Shown: one piece after another, positions 44,455 through 55,457 of the stretch
Numbering within the stretch: the first letter of the stretch is position 1
Layout: every line of letters begins with the position of its first letter
Assembly: GCF_047948215.1 (NCBI RefSeq)
Contig: NC_134465.1
Coordinates: 45,949,446 to 46,013,445 of the forward strand
Direction: 5' to 3'
From: Lycorma delicatula
Lineage: Eukaryota; Arthropoda; Insecta; Hemiptera; Fulgoridae
Length of the DNA stretch: 64,000 nucleotides
The notes under the pieces: model-generated
Told to the model about the DNA's origin: nothing
The model's database searches: none
The model's input: the letters and a program-made list of their open reading frames with translations, nothing else
Position numbers and translations under genes: made by a program

Positions 44455-45310
44455 TCCTTGTATTAAGTAATAAAGGAAGTATTGTGATAGCGAAAAATTT
44501 AGGTTTTCATATTTCAACGGAAATATCCATTTTGATCAATCCTGAATCCTGAATTTGATTAGTTTCAACGTGACGTCTGTACGTACGTATGTATCTCGCG
44601 TAACTCAAAAACGATTAGACATAGGATATTAAAATTTTGGATTTAGAACTGTTGTAACATCTAGTTGTGCACCTACCCTTTTGATTACAATACCTCTGCA
44701 GGTATCGATGAGTACAATTTGAAAATATATAACTTTTATCAGCGATAAAGTTTCTCCAGGGCGTTTATCCAGTATTCTTGGAGGAAAAATGGACAGGAGA
44801 AAAAAAAACAAAGAATCGTTAAAATACAAACACATACCAAAAAAGAGAGAAAAAGAGAGAAAAGAAAAACCCACCGGTTGGTCTATTGGTCAAGTTTTTT
44901 ACTTGATCAAAAATGTCCAAAATCTAAAAAATTTGGATTTTGGAGTTTTTCAAGTGCAGTTTCTTGAAATATTTTCAACGATATGTCATAACTGGTACTT
45001 ATTTTCACTGGTTCCAGACTGATACCCAAATTAAATTTTTAATTAATAGAATATATGGATCTTATAAGGGGAAGGCATATCAGTTCGAATCAGACGTCAT
45101 CTCCTTTTCTTTTTTTTAAAATAAATATATTGATTTATTAATAATTATTAACCTTGATTGTAAAAAAAGTCCGCTAAATAATTCAATAATAACAATTTAA
45201 AAAAAATTATGAAAAAATATCAGTAATAACTTTTTATGTACTTTTAAAAATGTGTATATGTAATTTAATAGGCGTACAAGGAAGCGGTGTCCACATCAGG
45301 CTTTTATAAA
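44455..45310 (+). repeat. R1 repeat, interrupted at about 44692-44905
   Basis: The head (GGAAGTATTGTGATAGCGAA at 44475, GACGTCTGTACGTACG) and tail (TCAAAAATGTCCAAAATC at 44905 to GTCCACATCAGGCTTT) are R1. A 215-bp stretch between them is foreign: a Mutator-like 3' piece followed by a SINE-1 head fragment. Confidence 0.7.
44692..44902 (+). mobile_element. Mutator-like 3' piece plus SINE-1 head fragment
   Basis: 44700-44860 matches 46210-46380 (AGCGATAAAGTTTC, GGGCGTT.ATCCAGTA, GACAGGAGAAAAAA, CAAACACATACCAA). In one frame it reads SDKVSPGRLSSILGG and a basic MDRRKKNKESLKYKHIPKKR tail, which fits the basic C-terminal tail of a transposase. It is followed by CCCACCGGTTGGTCTATTGG, a SINE-1 head. 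The same order (piece, then SINE-1) is at 46.2-46.7 kb. Confidence 0.5.
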
Positions 45311-45595
45311 AAAAAAAAGGTTTCGAAATGTTAAAAACATACAAGCTAAGGGGTAATTTTAATTTTATTTTGCAGGAATTTTTTTGTTATGTTGGTTTAT
45401 ATATTTTTCTCTGTTTACGGCGGGACGATTAAATGTGTGCGCTTATGAGTTTGTTTACTAAAAAATGGTCAAAACCTGTAACTAACAATAAATAACAGAA
45501 AATAGTACAGCTCCCTTACAGATACCACAATTAAAAAGGAATGAAGAGTACGAAGGAAATGCTATGTTGGCTAACAAATAAAAAGTGTAACCGAA

Positions 45596-45874
45596 ATGAA
45601 AAACGTAACTTTAGCTACACTTAGACATCGTACATCGACTGATGATAAACCTACACATCAACAAGAGAGGAATCTCATTGGTATTGTAAATAGAGAGCAA
45701 GCACACGTTAAAACTACTGGGAAACATAAAGATAATGTAAGAATACAGATCAGTTTATTTGTTTTGCAGCATATCGCTCCTATATATGAAAGATTAACAG
45801 ATAGCCGAAAGCTTTTAAGATGCACCAGAGGACTAACTCGAAATGCTAATGAAAGTTTGAATAATTGCATACGG
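45596..45874 (+). pseudogene. Mutator-like element transposase remnant, split by SINE-1
   Basis: The frame from 45596 gives GKHKDNVRIQISLFVLQHI, APIYERLTDSRKLLRCTRGL, TRNANESLNNCIRR. The P-x-Y-x-x-L-[S/T] ... LL.(K/R)C..G.T.NANES[L/F]N pattern is the conserved segment of the Mutator-like transposases found in insects and cnidarians (Pfam Mutator-type). After the SINE the host frame resumes as HGEDVATGILHEKSLRRL and runs into the 46.2-46.38 kb piece. Catalytic residues upstream are missing and stops interrupt the rest. Assigned from recall; a search would confirm. Confidence 0.6.
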
Positions 45875-46150
45875 CGTTGACTCACCGGGTTGGTCTACTG
45901 GTGAACGCGTCTTTCCAAACCAGATGATTTGGAAGTCGAGAGTTCCAGCGTTCAAGTCTTTGTAAAGTCAGTTACTTTTATACGGATTTGAATACTAGAT
46001 CGTGGATACAGGTGTTCTTTCGTGGTTGGCTTTCAATTAACCACACATCTCAGGAATGGTGGAAGTGAAACACTTTATTTGCACTCATACATATCATCCT
46101 CTGAAGTATTATCTGAAAGGTAATTACCGGAGGCTAAACAGGAAAAATAA
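45875..46150 (+). mobile_element. SINE-1, inserted in the Mutator-like remnant
   Basis: AATTGCATACGG at 45863-45874 and AATTGCACACGG at 46151-46162 (one mismatch) flank it. The head TGGTCTACTGGTGAACGC and GCGTTCAAGTCTTTG are the A- and B-box-like parts. The body is collinear with 33931-34217 apart from a short deletion after GAATGGTGGAA. Confidence 0.88.
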
Positions 46151-46162
46151 AATTGCACACGG

Positions 46163-46385
46163 TGAAGATGTAGCAACTGGAATTCTTCACGAAAAATCGT
46201 TGAGACGGCTGTAGCAGAAAGTATCGGTGAATACATTTTTGAAAACATATAGATTTTATCAGCGATAAAGTTTCCCTAGGGCGTTCATCCAGTACTCCTG
46301 GACGAAAAATAGACAGGAGAAAAAAAACAAACAATCACTACAATATAGTCAAACACATACCAAGAAAGAGAGAGAAGGTTACCTT
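46163..46385 (+). pseudogene. 3' part of the Mutator-like remnant
   Basis: Continues the host of the SINE at 45875. 46210-46380 repeats 44700-44860. Stops and frameshifts are present; only the repetition and position support the assignment. Confidence 0.45.
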
Positions 46386-46410
46386 TAAGGAATTTAAATG
46401 ATGAAAAAAA

Positions 46411-46690
46411 CCTTTCGGTTGGTCTACCGGTCAACGCGACTTCCCAAATCAGCTGATTTGGAAATCGAGAGTTCCAGCGTTCAAGTCCTAGTAAAGGCAG
46501 TTACTTTTGTACGGATTTGAATACTAAACCATGGATACCGGTGTTTTTTGGTGGTTGGAATTCAATTAACCACACATCTCAGGAATGGTCGAACTGAGAC
46601 AAGATTACTCTTCATTTACATTCATACATATCATCCTCTGAAGTAATATCTGAACGGTAATTCCCGGAGGCTAAACAGGAAAAAGAAAAC
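46411..46690 (+). mobile_element. SINE-1 copy
   Basis: GATGAAAAAAA (46400-46410) and GATGAAGAAAA (46691-46701) are the likely imperfect target duplication. The head TGGTCTACCGGTCAACGCGA, AAATCAGCTGATTTGG and GCGTTCAAGTCCTAG are intact. The tail ends GGCTAAACAGGAAAAAGAAA. Confidence 0.88.
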
Positions 46691-46709
46691 GATGAAGAAA
46701 AACAACTTC

Positions 46710-48377
46710 AGAAGAAATGGTGAAACAGGGAGTTCTGATTCAGAATGAATTTTAACGTTTAATTACTGTTTATTTAGTTAATTTTATTTTGTTGTTTTCC
46801 GTAAATTTATTTTTCCATGTTTTTATTAACTAGATCCAACATATCTTTACCAGGTACAAACGTATTTTTTTTTTCAAGTGTTCAGAATTCCTTGATCTAT
46901 GTAATGATAAAACCATATACTCGTAAGTGTTTTTAGTATAAAGTATTTAAAAAAAATGATTACATCAATGAATTTGACTTTTCATCAAAACCAAAAAAAA
47001 GTAGTGGCTTAGAAACGGTATATTTTTAATCCGTTCTTAAAACTTCATAAAACTAAGTTAGTCCTAAGTGACACTAGTTTTCCTGTTACAAGTTCAATAC
47101 CGATGAAATTATAATTTCTCTAGTAAATCACTGTTTTTGCCACTTCAACCCTTAAGTTAGGGGTTGTAAATAACTATTGTGGTTGAAAATAATGCTACAC
47201 ATTACTCATAACTGTTGTAAACTTAAGAAAAAAAATTTTAACCATGTCTTAAATTAAAAATAAATAAAAAACTTTTAACGTATACTCCATTAAGGATAAA
47301 TAATCCTAAATAAAATTCTACTGTCAAATTTTATGAATCAAATTATAATGGCTTTCTAATGAAAAATTTAAAAACAAGAAAATTGATTCCAGATAAATTA
47401 TCTTCCGAGATAAAATATCTTCTATATTTTTTAATTTTATTTTTTACAAAAGAATACTATTTTTATAAAAAATAAACTCGAAAAGCCCAATTTTTTTTAG
47501 ATTTGTAGTTTATTTACTTAGTTGAATTGTCAATAACCAAGTAAAATTTTAATATGTAATTTACAGAAAAAAAATTGATAGTCATTTTTTGAATATTCCA
47601 TAAAACTGCGAAGATTTCTGTAACAGTCAAAAATCGAAAATTGGTTTTTATTAAATAATATTATTCATACTTTAAATAAGTTATGTCAGGAGAAAGATCC
47701 CGTACACTACATGCCTTTCCATTCTCCTTTATTCCCAGTTAAACGTTTAAGAACCTGATTATTCCTATTTCCTTTTATATCATTTATGATTTTAACCTTT
47801 ACCAGTTTCTCTTTAAGGGATCTTCTATCACTGTTTTAATAAATGTTTCTCTTCTCATGATATCCTCCAGCCGATTAGGTTTCTTATTATACATTATTCA
47901 AATTAAGCTTCTATTCTCGATTATTACCATATCACTTTTCAGTCTATCAATTTAATTTATCCAGACTCCACCAAGGTCATATTTCTAAAACGTTCAACCT
48001 ACTTCAACATTTTTTCTTAGCGTCAACATCTATAACTATTAAGAAATCTACTTAAAAGACCTTTCCTCAAATCCAATTACACAATAAATAAATCGTTTAT
48101 TCTGGGCGGTAAATAATAATATGTTGTATTACAAGGCTGGGTAGATATGGTAGTCCACAAATAAAAAAAATAAACTGTCCCAACATTTTCCTTGATAGAT
48201 AAAGGGAAAATTATGGTAAAAATGTGATAAGAATGCATTAAAAAATACAAAATTAATTATAATATAAAACTTAGTTGTAATTAAAGTCTATTTTATTATA
48301 ATTTCAATATAAACACATGAAATAAATAAATATTAAAAATTAAAAAAGTCTTTAAAATTTATTTAAATGTTTGTATG

Positions 48378-48380
<3 letters not shown>
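46710..48380. other. No gene confidently recognised
   Basis: AT-rich. At 47700-48070 there is a more CT-rich block (for example CTCCTTTATTCCCAGTTAAA and CCTCCAGCCGATTAGG) with the look of an antisense coding fossil, but I cannot assign it. Confidence 0.4.

Positions 48381-48381
<1 letters not shown>

Positions 48382-48410
<29 letters not shown>
48382..48410. repeat. (TA)n microsatellite
   Basis: Uninterrupted TA run directly before palindrome 2. Confidence 0.95.
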
Positions 48411-48413
<3 letters not shown>

Positions 48414-49417
48414 GTGGCTATACTTTTTCGGATTCTACTTGTATAATTAAATAAAAAATATTCTTAGGAAAAATGGAAATTTCTCCTTCGTTCTCCCACT
48501 GTCCTCCATTTTGTTATTTTTATATAAAAATTTGTATCTCATGTTCGGATTACGAATCGCATAAATATTTCGAAAGATTCTTGGTAATAACGTTTTAAAA
48601 TTAGCAAAAAAATCAGGACTTAAATACCTTCGCAAATTACAAAATGACAACCATGTTTATTTTTCAATCCTTTATATCTCCATAAATATTAGTTTTATCA
48701 AAATTTATGTTATTTGATAAAATATTAAGCTTTTTATTTTGAAAAAAATGATATTTTACTTTTTTTTAAATCGGTTAACAAAGAGTCGAGTTATGTGAGA
48801 AAATTGATGTTGTAATTTTGTGTATAGACTATAGGTGTGTAATAGACTATTATGTGTAATAGACTATTTTGTGTAATAGACTATTAGGTCTATTATTGTC
48901 AGAAAATTGTTACTTAATTTGATACTAATTTACAGTACTAGAATTAGCAATAAATAAAAACGATTAATATTTCATCGAACTGAACGTAAAGTGGAGGACA
49001 TGAAAACAGACACATAATTACATCAATTTTCTCCCATAACTCGACTATTTGTAAACCGATTTCTAAAAATAAAATGTTATTTTGTTCAAAATAAAACGTT
49101 TAATTTTTTATAAAAAAATAAATTTTGATAAAACTAATATTTATGGAGATATAACGGATTGAAACATAAAAATGGCCGCCATTTTGTAATTGCAAAGGTA
49201 TTAAAGTCCTCATTTTTTTCTAATTTAAAACTTTATTACCATGACGTTTACCAAATATTAATGTGATTCGTCGATCCGAACTTGAGATATAAATTATTAT
49301 AAAAAATAAAAAAATGGCGGACAGTGGGAGAACGAAGGAGAAATTCCTATTTTTCCTACAATATTTTCTGTTTAGTTTTACAAATAGAACCCGAAAAAGT
49401 ATATCCAGCCCACTATT
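48411..49417. mobile_element. Long palindromic (fold-back) element 2
   Basis: 48411-48825 and 48999-49417 are inverted copies, visibly about 80% alike over about 415 bp. Matching blocks include ATACTTTTTCGG (48420, 49389 complement), AAATTTCTCCTTCGTTCTCC with CACTGTC, TTATATCTCCATAAATATTA with GTTTTATCAAAATTTAT, and GAGTCGAGTTATGTGAGAAA. The loop of about 170 bp has a tandem 17-mer (GTGTAATAGACTATTAT type) at 48829-48890. Both ends abut (TA)n. The opening CAGAGTGGC resembles Tc1/mariner-like ends. It encodes no protein. Confidence 0.88.
48829..48890. repeat. 17-bp tandem repeat in the loop of palindrome 2
   Basis: Three clear copies and a diverged one of GTGTAATAGACTATTNT, head to tail. Confidence 0.85.
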
Positions 49418-49422
49418 TTAGA

Positions 49423-49429
<7 letters not shown>

Positions 49430-49453
<24 letters not shown>
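49430..49453. repeat. (TA)n microsatellite
   Basis: Sits between palindrome 2 and the LINE-A copy. Confidence 0.9.
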
Positions 49454-50445
49454 AAGGCATTCGATAACGTAGACTGGAATAAAATGTTCAGCATTTTAAA
49501 ACAATTAGGGTTCAAATACAGAGATAGAAGAACGATTTCTAACATTTACAGGAACCAAACAGCAACAGTAATAATTGAATAATATAAGAATGAAGCCGTA
49601 ATAAGAAAGGCAGTCAGTAAAGAACAATTTAGATTCGGAGTAACAGTACAAGGTGAAAAGATAAGATGCTACGATTTGCTGATGATATAGTAATTCTAGC
49701 TGAAAGTAAAAAGGATTTAGAAGAAACAATGAACGGCATGGATGAAGTCCTACGCAAGAAATACCACATGAGAATAAACAAGAACAAAACGAAAGTAATG
49801 AAATGTAGTAGAAATAACGAAGATGGACCACGGAATGTGAAAATAGGAGGAGAAAAGATTATGGAGGTAGAAGAATTTTGTTATTTGGGAAGTAGAATGA
49901 CTAAACATGGACGAAGCAGTAGCGATATAAAATCCCGAATAGCACGGACGAAACGAGCCTTCAGTCAGAAATATAATTTGTTTACATCAAAAATTAATTT
50001 AAATGTCAGGAAAAGATTTTTGAAAGTATACGTTTGGAACGTGGTTTCATATGGAAGTGAAACTTGGACGATCGGATTATCTGAGAAGAAAAGATTAGAA
50101 GCTTTTGAAATGCGGTGCTATAGGAGAATGTTAAAAATCAGATGGGTGGATAAAGTGACAAATGAAGAGGTGTTGCGGCAAATAGATGAAGAAAGAAGCA
50201 TTTGGAAAAATATGGCTAAAAGAAGAGACAGACTTATAGGCCACATAAAGGCATCCTGGAGTAGACGCTTTAATATTGGAGAGACAGGTAGAGGAAAAAA
50301 TTGTGTAGGCAGGCAACGTTTGGAATATCTATAACAAGTTGTTAGAGATGTAGTGTGTAGGGGATATACCGATATGAAACGACTAGCTCTAGATAGGGAA
50401 TCTTGGAGAGCTGCATCAAACCAGTCAAATGACCGAAGACAAAAA
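49454..50445 (+). pseudogene. LINE-A copy inserted in (TA)n
   Basis: Begins with the palm A end (KAFDNVDWNKM), continues FKYRDRRTISNIYRNQT, then about 70 bp are missing where VRQECSLSPLLFNLYME should be, then EQFRFGVTVQGEKI, a 1-bp loss, LRFADDIVILAE, EEFCYLGSRMTKH, RKRFLKVYVWNVVSYGSETW, LEAFEMRCYRRMLKIRW, RRDRLIGHI, and a C-terminus broken by a frameshift near 50250 and a stop at 50332. The tail reads GACCGAAGACAAAAAA and enters (TA)n, so the target duplication is hidden in the microsatellite. It is dead. Confidence 0.88.
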
Positions 50446-50454
50446 ATATATATA

Positions 50455-50820
50455 TATATATATTTATGTATTTATATAGCCTATAACACTCCCGGTAACG
50501 TAAGGATTCCAATGGGGGGTCATACATCTAAATCGGTTCAACGTTTAGCTGCTATACGTTTGTACGTTCGAACAAGCATATATACATACACCCTAAATGC
50601 ATTACACTCCTTTTTATGCAGTCGTATAACAATATTAAAGTAAATACTGTAAGATACAAATATCGCAAAATAATTCACAATTCGTTCATAAAAATTTCTT
50701 GAAGATATGTATTGATGAACTAGATAAAAAAAATTAATCTTTTAATTAGTTATTTAAAAATTCATCAATATTGTAATATTACCATTTACGTAAAAGAAAA
50801 TCTTTTAAATGTATCTTAAA
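50455..50820. other. No gene recognised
   Basis: No coding relic. Confidence 0.4.
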
Positions 50821-50859
50821 TAAGTTGATAGAATTTTTTGTTCTTTTTGTTTGAATATC

Positions 50860-51010
50860 ATCAAACACATATCTAATATCGCCACATATGCAATGTATGC
50901 GTGCGTGGAATATGGAAATACAATTTTGTAGCGTATAACTCCATGGCTGACCGGGGGATTCGAATCCGAGATCTCCGGATGAAAGGCCGAGATATAACGG
51001 GTTAGATAAT
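50860..51010 (-). mobile_element. tRNA-derived SINE (SINE-2-like)
   Basis: On the reverse strand: CTCGGCCTTTCATCCGGAGA then TCTCGGATTCGAATCCCCC, a good B box. The same tRNA-like head in the same order is at 54.0 kb (CTCGGTCTTTCATCCGGAGG, GGGTTCGAATCCCGATC). The bodies differ. Boundaries are approximate. Confidence 0.6.
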
Positions 51011-51014
51011 TTAC

Positions 51015-52185
51015 CAAAAATGGCAACAAAGAAAAAAAAAAAACTTAAAATAAGCCCTTTATCGTAAGCCGAAGTATTGTGTTGAATTATTCGAAAATAG
51101 ATTTATTTCCTTGTTTGATGGAGGTTTAAATTTATTAATATCGATCTACACGATTCATAATTGATAGGCCCAAACTAAGATCTGACGACTAATTTTTGTA
51201 CGTTGAAAACTCTTCCCGATTCTTTGAGAGAGCCCAAGAATTGATACTGTACTTAGATGAGCATAATATATATTTAATAATAAAAATTAAAAACAAGTTT
51301 TTTTTTTTATAACGATCATAATTTGTTCACTCAAACATAATTAATAATTTTGAAATACAAAATAAATACTACTTACGTATTTTTTTTTCAAAAATGTTTG
51401 TTCCTTTAAAACAAGTTATATAAATGGTAATTCATATGAAGCTTGACTGCCGTGTAACAGGATAAATTATAATTATTATTATTAAAAAAAAATCTATTAA
51501 CATTTTCTGAGAAACAAGGAAATATTGGTAATAAAATGAACGGACGTATAATCTTAATTTATTGGTCAAAACAGATAATAATTTTTGTTGTACATTACGT
51601 AACTCTATTAAAAAAAAAACAAAACTAATGTTTATAATAAACTCTATAATTAATAAATAGTTAAGAGCCATACGGTGTGTATAGAAACAGACTTCTACGT
51701 TCGAATTTTATTTTTAAACTTACTGAACACGGTTACGCGTGTGTATAAACAGTTATAAATATAATATTATCTATTCAAAACGTAGCCGACATATTTCAAT
51801 GAATAACAAAGAATCCACGATATTTTAAAAATTATCGAAAATTCTGATATTGGAAACAAAATTATTTTAAATGAATGAATGTATATTTGCATCGATGAAA
51901 ATCATATAGAAATTAGTTTTCCCATGATTTTGATACACCATAACGAATAAAATAAAATAAATTAGATATTAATATCTTGGTTTTATATATATATATAGTT
52001 ATGCAATAGAGGGAATGTGAGATAAACGAGTTAAACTATCCACCTCAAAGTTTTATTTACAGATCTCGACGTTTCGAGACACCCTCTTAAAAGCTGAAAT
52101 AACAGAGATTCAAAAAGATTAACTACAGCAAATAAATTAGTTTAATGGGTTCAGAAAGTATGTAGAATAAAAATTATGCCCTAGC
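51015..52185. other. No gene recognised; AT-rich spacer
   Basis: No coding relic or match to other repeats noticed. Confidence 0.4.
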
Positions 52186-52195
52186 GAATTACTAA

Positions 52196-53468
52196 GAAGG
52201 TTATCTCCAAAGTAAAACCGCTGAGAAATTTCTCTCCTGAAGGTTGGCGAACTTGTGTTGTTCATGGCCACACCAGTAATGTACACATTGAATTGTTGTC
52301 TGTAAGTTGTCGCGTTGTATTATCTTGGATTACATGTGAATTGTTACGTTATAAAATGAATAGGAAAATGAATGTTGCCGCTGACTGTGAAATACGTTGA
52401 GTCGTACGTTTTTTAAACCGTCAAAACGTTAAGCCGGCTGAAATTTATAGGCAATTGGTTGCTGTGTACGGTGACAATGTATAGATTAAAAAAAATGTCA
52501 AAAAATGATCTAAAAGGTTTGTAAATAACAGAATTAATGTGCATGATGAAGAACGTTCGGAAAGGACCTCGAAAATCATGCGTCGATGATGAAATCAGAA
52601 AAAATCGTCGCTCAACGATTTCAGATCTGGTCCTTTTCTTTCCTGACATTTCAAGAGCTGTTATCACTCGCATTATTCATGACCATACAGGTTATAGAAA
52701 GGTTTGTACGGGTCGTAACGGGACGTCACAAAAAAATCCGAATGGATCGGCTTTGGAATTTTTGATGCGCTATTCACAAAAAAAGTGATGAGTTCTTAAT
52801 TCAATTGATACTGGCGATGAAACATGGATTTCGTTTTACACGCCAGAGAGAAAACGGCAGCCAAGTGGATAGCGTCATCCTCAATCATTAACCATACCAA
52901 CAAAGGTCAAGCTATTCCGACGCAAATTGATGGCCGCAGCCTTTTGGGATCGGTTTTGTATACTGCTGATCGATTTCATGCCGCGTGGTACGACTAAAAA
53001 TTCAGAAGTCTACTGCGATACTCTACGTAAGTTACGGCGCGTCATTCAAAATCGGTGAAGTGGGCGGCTGACCGATAATGCATTTCCACATGTTGCGAAT
53101 CCGACACGTGGTTTACTAAAAACTTTTGGATGGGAAATTTACGATTACCCACCATATAGTCCGGACATAGCTCCTTGTAATTACAATTATTTTGGGAAAT
53201 TGAAAGAATTTTTGAGTGGTAAGCAATTCGCGGATGACGAAGAACTCAAAAATGTTGTTAATCAGTGGCTAAATGGACTGGTGGGAGAAGAATACGACAA
53301 GGGTATATTGAAGCTGGTGTATCGCTACGATAAATGTCTTAATTCATATGGCGATTATATAGAGAAGTAGTATAAGGTATCTAATTTAAGAAAACAAAAA
53401 ATATTTGTAAAGTTTTCAGAATAATTTTTTTTACAATGAATCCGTCTTTACTTTAGAGATAACATTTC
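52196..53468 (+). pseudogene. mariner element with both terminal repeats, transposase broken
   Basis: Left end GAAGGTTATCTCCAAAGTAA (52196) and the reverse of 53442-53468, GAAATGTTATCTCTAAAGTA, match as terminal inverted repeats of about 25 bp. Coding starts near 52356: AADCEIR, FLNRQNVKPAEIYRQLVAVY, VHDEER, then RKNRRSTISDLVLFFPDISR, GYRKVC. The mariner WVPKML segment is reduced. Later pieces are KLMAAAFWDR, FMPRGTTKNSEVYCDTLRKL, PPYSPDIAPCNYNYFGKLKE (third Asp of D34D is replaced: APCN instead of APSD), YDKCLNSYGDYIEK and stop at 53368. The second catalytic site (HDNARPH) is also degraded (DNAFPHVANPT). Several frameshifts and stops; dead. Confidence 0.9.
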
Positions 53469-53479
53469 GAATTTAATTT

Positions 53480-53920
53480 GTTAATTAACAAATTACGAGA
53501 AAATATTTAGTTTTTCACCCATAGCGGTTTTATTTTTAATTGCGTGTAAAAATAAAAAGCACCAATAGATAGGTAAGGAAGTATTTCATAGAAAAACTTC
53601 CCGAGTACTTTTTTACGGGCAAAAACTAAGGGCGCTGGCAAATTTTCCAATAAGCACCAAAATTGCGCCATGGTAGATTAGCTTCGAAACCGGATATTTT
53701 CTCGTATAAAATAAAAGCAAATGGATAAATGAATAATTTATCCATAATTTCTTAATTTTGATCGTAGAAAGAAGTGTTCGGGAGTTATTTTTGTACAAAA
53801 TTATCTTAAAATAAATATTGACAATAAACTAGATATTTTTTCAAAACACCATGTTTTTAATACAAACAGCAAAAATTTGTAAATTCAATCAAATCTAAGG
53901 TTAAATATTGATAACATAAA
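53480..53920. other. No gene recognised
   Basis: No coding relic. Confidence 0.4.
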
Positions 53921-53931
53921 TATACGAAGTT

Positions 53932-54091
53932 TTATTTAACCTCCGGGTCCACCGTTACGTATTGCTTCATAGGATGAGATGAACGATTTGTAGTGCGAGT
54001 GAAAAAGCCATTCCTGATCGGGATTCGAACCCGGGACCTCCGGATGAAAGACCGAGACGCTACCACTCGTGTCACGGAAGCCGGCTAAATT
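53932..54091 (-). mobile_element. SINE-2, short tRNA-derived element with 9-bp target duplication
   Basis: TACGAAGTT lies at 53923-53931 and 54092-54100. The reverse strand reads GGCTTCCGTGACACGAGTGG, TAGCGTCTCGGTCTTTCATC, CGGAGGTCCCGGGTTCGAAT: an A-box-like and a perfect B box in tRNA register. The body is CACTCGCACTACAAATCGTT to GGTGGACCCGGAGGTTAAA. It is only 160 bp. Confidence 0.82.
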
Positions 54092-54164
54092 TACGAAGTT
54101 GCATAAAAATATCTATTTTCATTAAATTTTTTATAACAATTTGTTTATATCGTCATTTTCATGT

Positions 54165-54280
54165 GTTTAGTAAGGGGTTCGGATCCCGTCAAGCATGGCA
54201 TCTTTTATACGCTACCATATATCCACCGGGCTAACGACCATAGCTGCTGATGCCCGCTCTTTAAAAAAAAAAAAAATCTC
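54165..54280. repeat. Possible second tRNA-like SINE head
   Basis: GGGGTTCGGATCCCGTC resembles a B box, with ATACGCTACCATATATCC and CCGGGCTAACGACCATAGC after it and a poly(A) run at 54261-54274. The orientation is ambiguous. Weak. Confidence 0.3.
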
Positions 54281-54289
54281 TTGTAGATG

Positions 54290-54870
54290 AATTTTAAAAT
54301 AATATTACTTTAAGGCGCATGTATTTGTGTAGACAAAAAATCTTAAAATAATTTTTGTAAAACTATTTCTGAGTATAATAGTTCCTTCATAAACATTTCT
54401 GAATATTTCCGCAACATTTAATTTAAAATCGAGTGTTAAAATACATTAGATATTTTTAACATCCGGAGAAATAAAAGATGGTTGATGTTAAAGGATAAAT
54501 AGTCCTTATTTCCTGTATATATTAATAAATAAACAGGAACTTGCGGTCACAATATGTAAAGTACACATCCAATGTACAACTTTTAACTGCTTTTATAATT
54601 TCATATAATTTATTAGCTTTACATTGAAATGAAAATTTTAATTGTTTGCTATGTGATTAAAAAAATCCAGATAAATTTAAAATAAAATAAACAATATATT
54701 CTTAAAATAATAATCAATTTTTTTGTTACTAAATAAATGATTTCCCAGAAATTTAATTTAAACCATAAATACTTTTTTGCTGATGAAGAACTTTAAATGA
54801 GATCGAGTGTAATGTTAAACGTATATAACTCTCTAATGTATCATTGACTGTAAAATATGATATAAAAATA
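54290..54870. other. No gene recognised; AT-rich spacer
   Basis: No coding relic. Confidence 0.4.
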
Positions 54871-54874
54871 CATA

Positions 54875-55200
54875 AACAAAAAATAAAAAATAAAAAAAAT
54901 ACAAAAATATATTTGATTACATAAAAAAAAATATTTTTTAAAAAAGCTTTTATTTAACTAATATTAATATTAACATTAATAAAAAAGGAAACAAATTAGA
55001 AAACCTCTCTAAAAAAGTAAAAAATAAGAATTAAATCAAACTGAGAATTTTAAACAAAAAAATATAAAAATACACTGAAAAGTAAAAAATAAATTATATA
55101 AATATCTAATAAATAACCAATAAATAAATGTAATAATTATTAAAATTAAAAGTAATGAAAATATTTAGTTAAATAAAAGCGTGGCGCAGTTTTTATAATT
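54875..55200 (-). repeat. R3 repeat, reverse copy
   Basis: Almost collinear with 5839-6190 (ATATATTTGATTACATA, AAAGCTTTTATTTAACTAAT, GAAAACCTCTCT). Confidence 0.75.
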
Positions 55201-55457
55201 TATTTAAAACAACACAACATTTATTTTTACAACAATTAATCTTCATTTTCATTTTCAATAACGACGCGAGGAGGCGGAAAGGTCTGCTGGAACCTCTCCA
55301 GTTGAGGCTGACTAGCTACAAGTAACAATCTGGGAAAAAGTACCTACTCGCTTTCTTTGTACTATATTTTATAATACAGCAAATGTTTATAAATACTTAT
55401 TGGAAAACACTGTTATAAAAACTGCGCCACGCTTTTATTTAACTAAATATTTTCATA
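55155..55457. mobile_element. MITE-like element with about 38-bp terminal inverted repeats
   Basis: TTTAGTTAAATAAAAGCGTG, then GCGCAGTTTTTATAA on the left (55160-55200) is the inverse of 55418-55457 (TTATAAAAACTGCGC, then CACGCTTTTATTTAACTAAA). Inside is the reverse-strand C-terminal remnant ...RFQQTFPPPRVVIENENED (stop at about 55247), the same as at 6195. So the terminal repeat comes directly downstream of the stop. Confidence 0.7.

Noticed and set aside
47700..48070. Possible antisense coding fossil
   Set aside because: Composition hints at it, but no frame gave a motif I could name, so it is not called.
53932..54091. Functional tRNA gene on the reverse strand
   Set aside because: The tRNA-like half is followed by a body and bounded by target duplications, and a relative with another body lies at 50.9 kb; a SINE explains it better.
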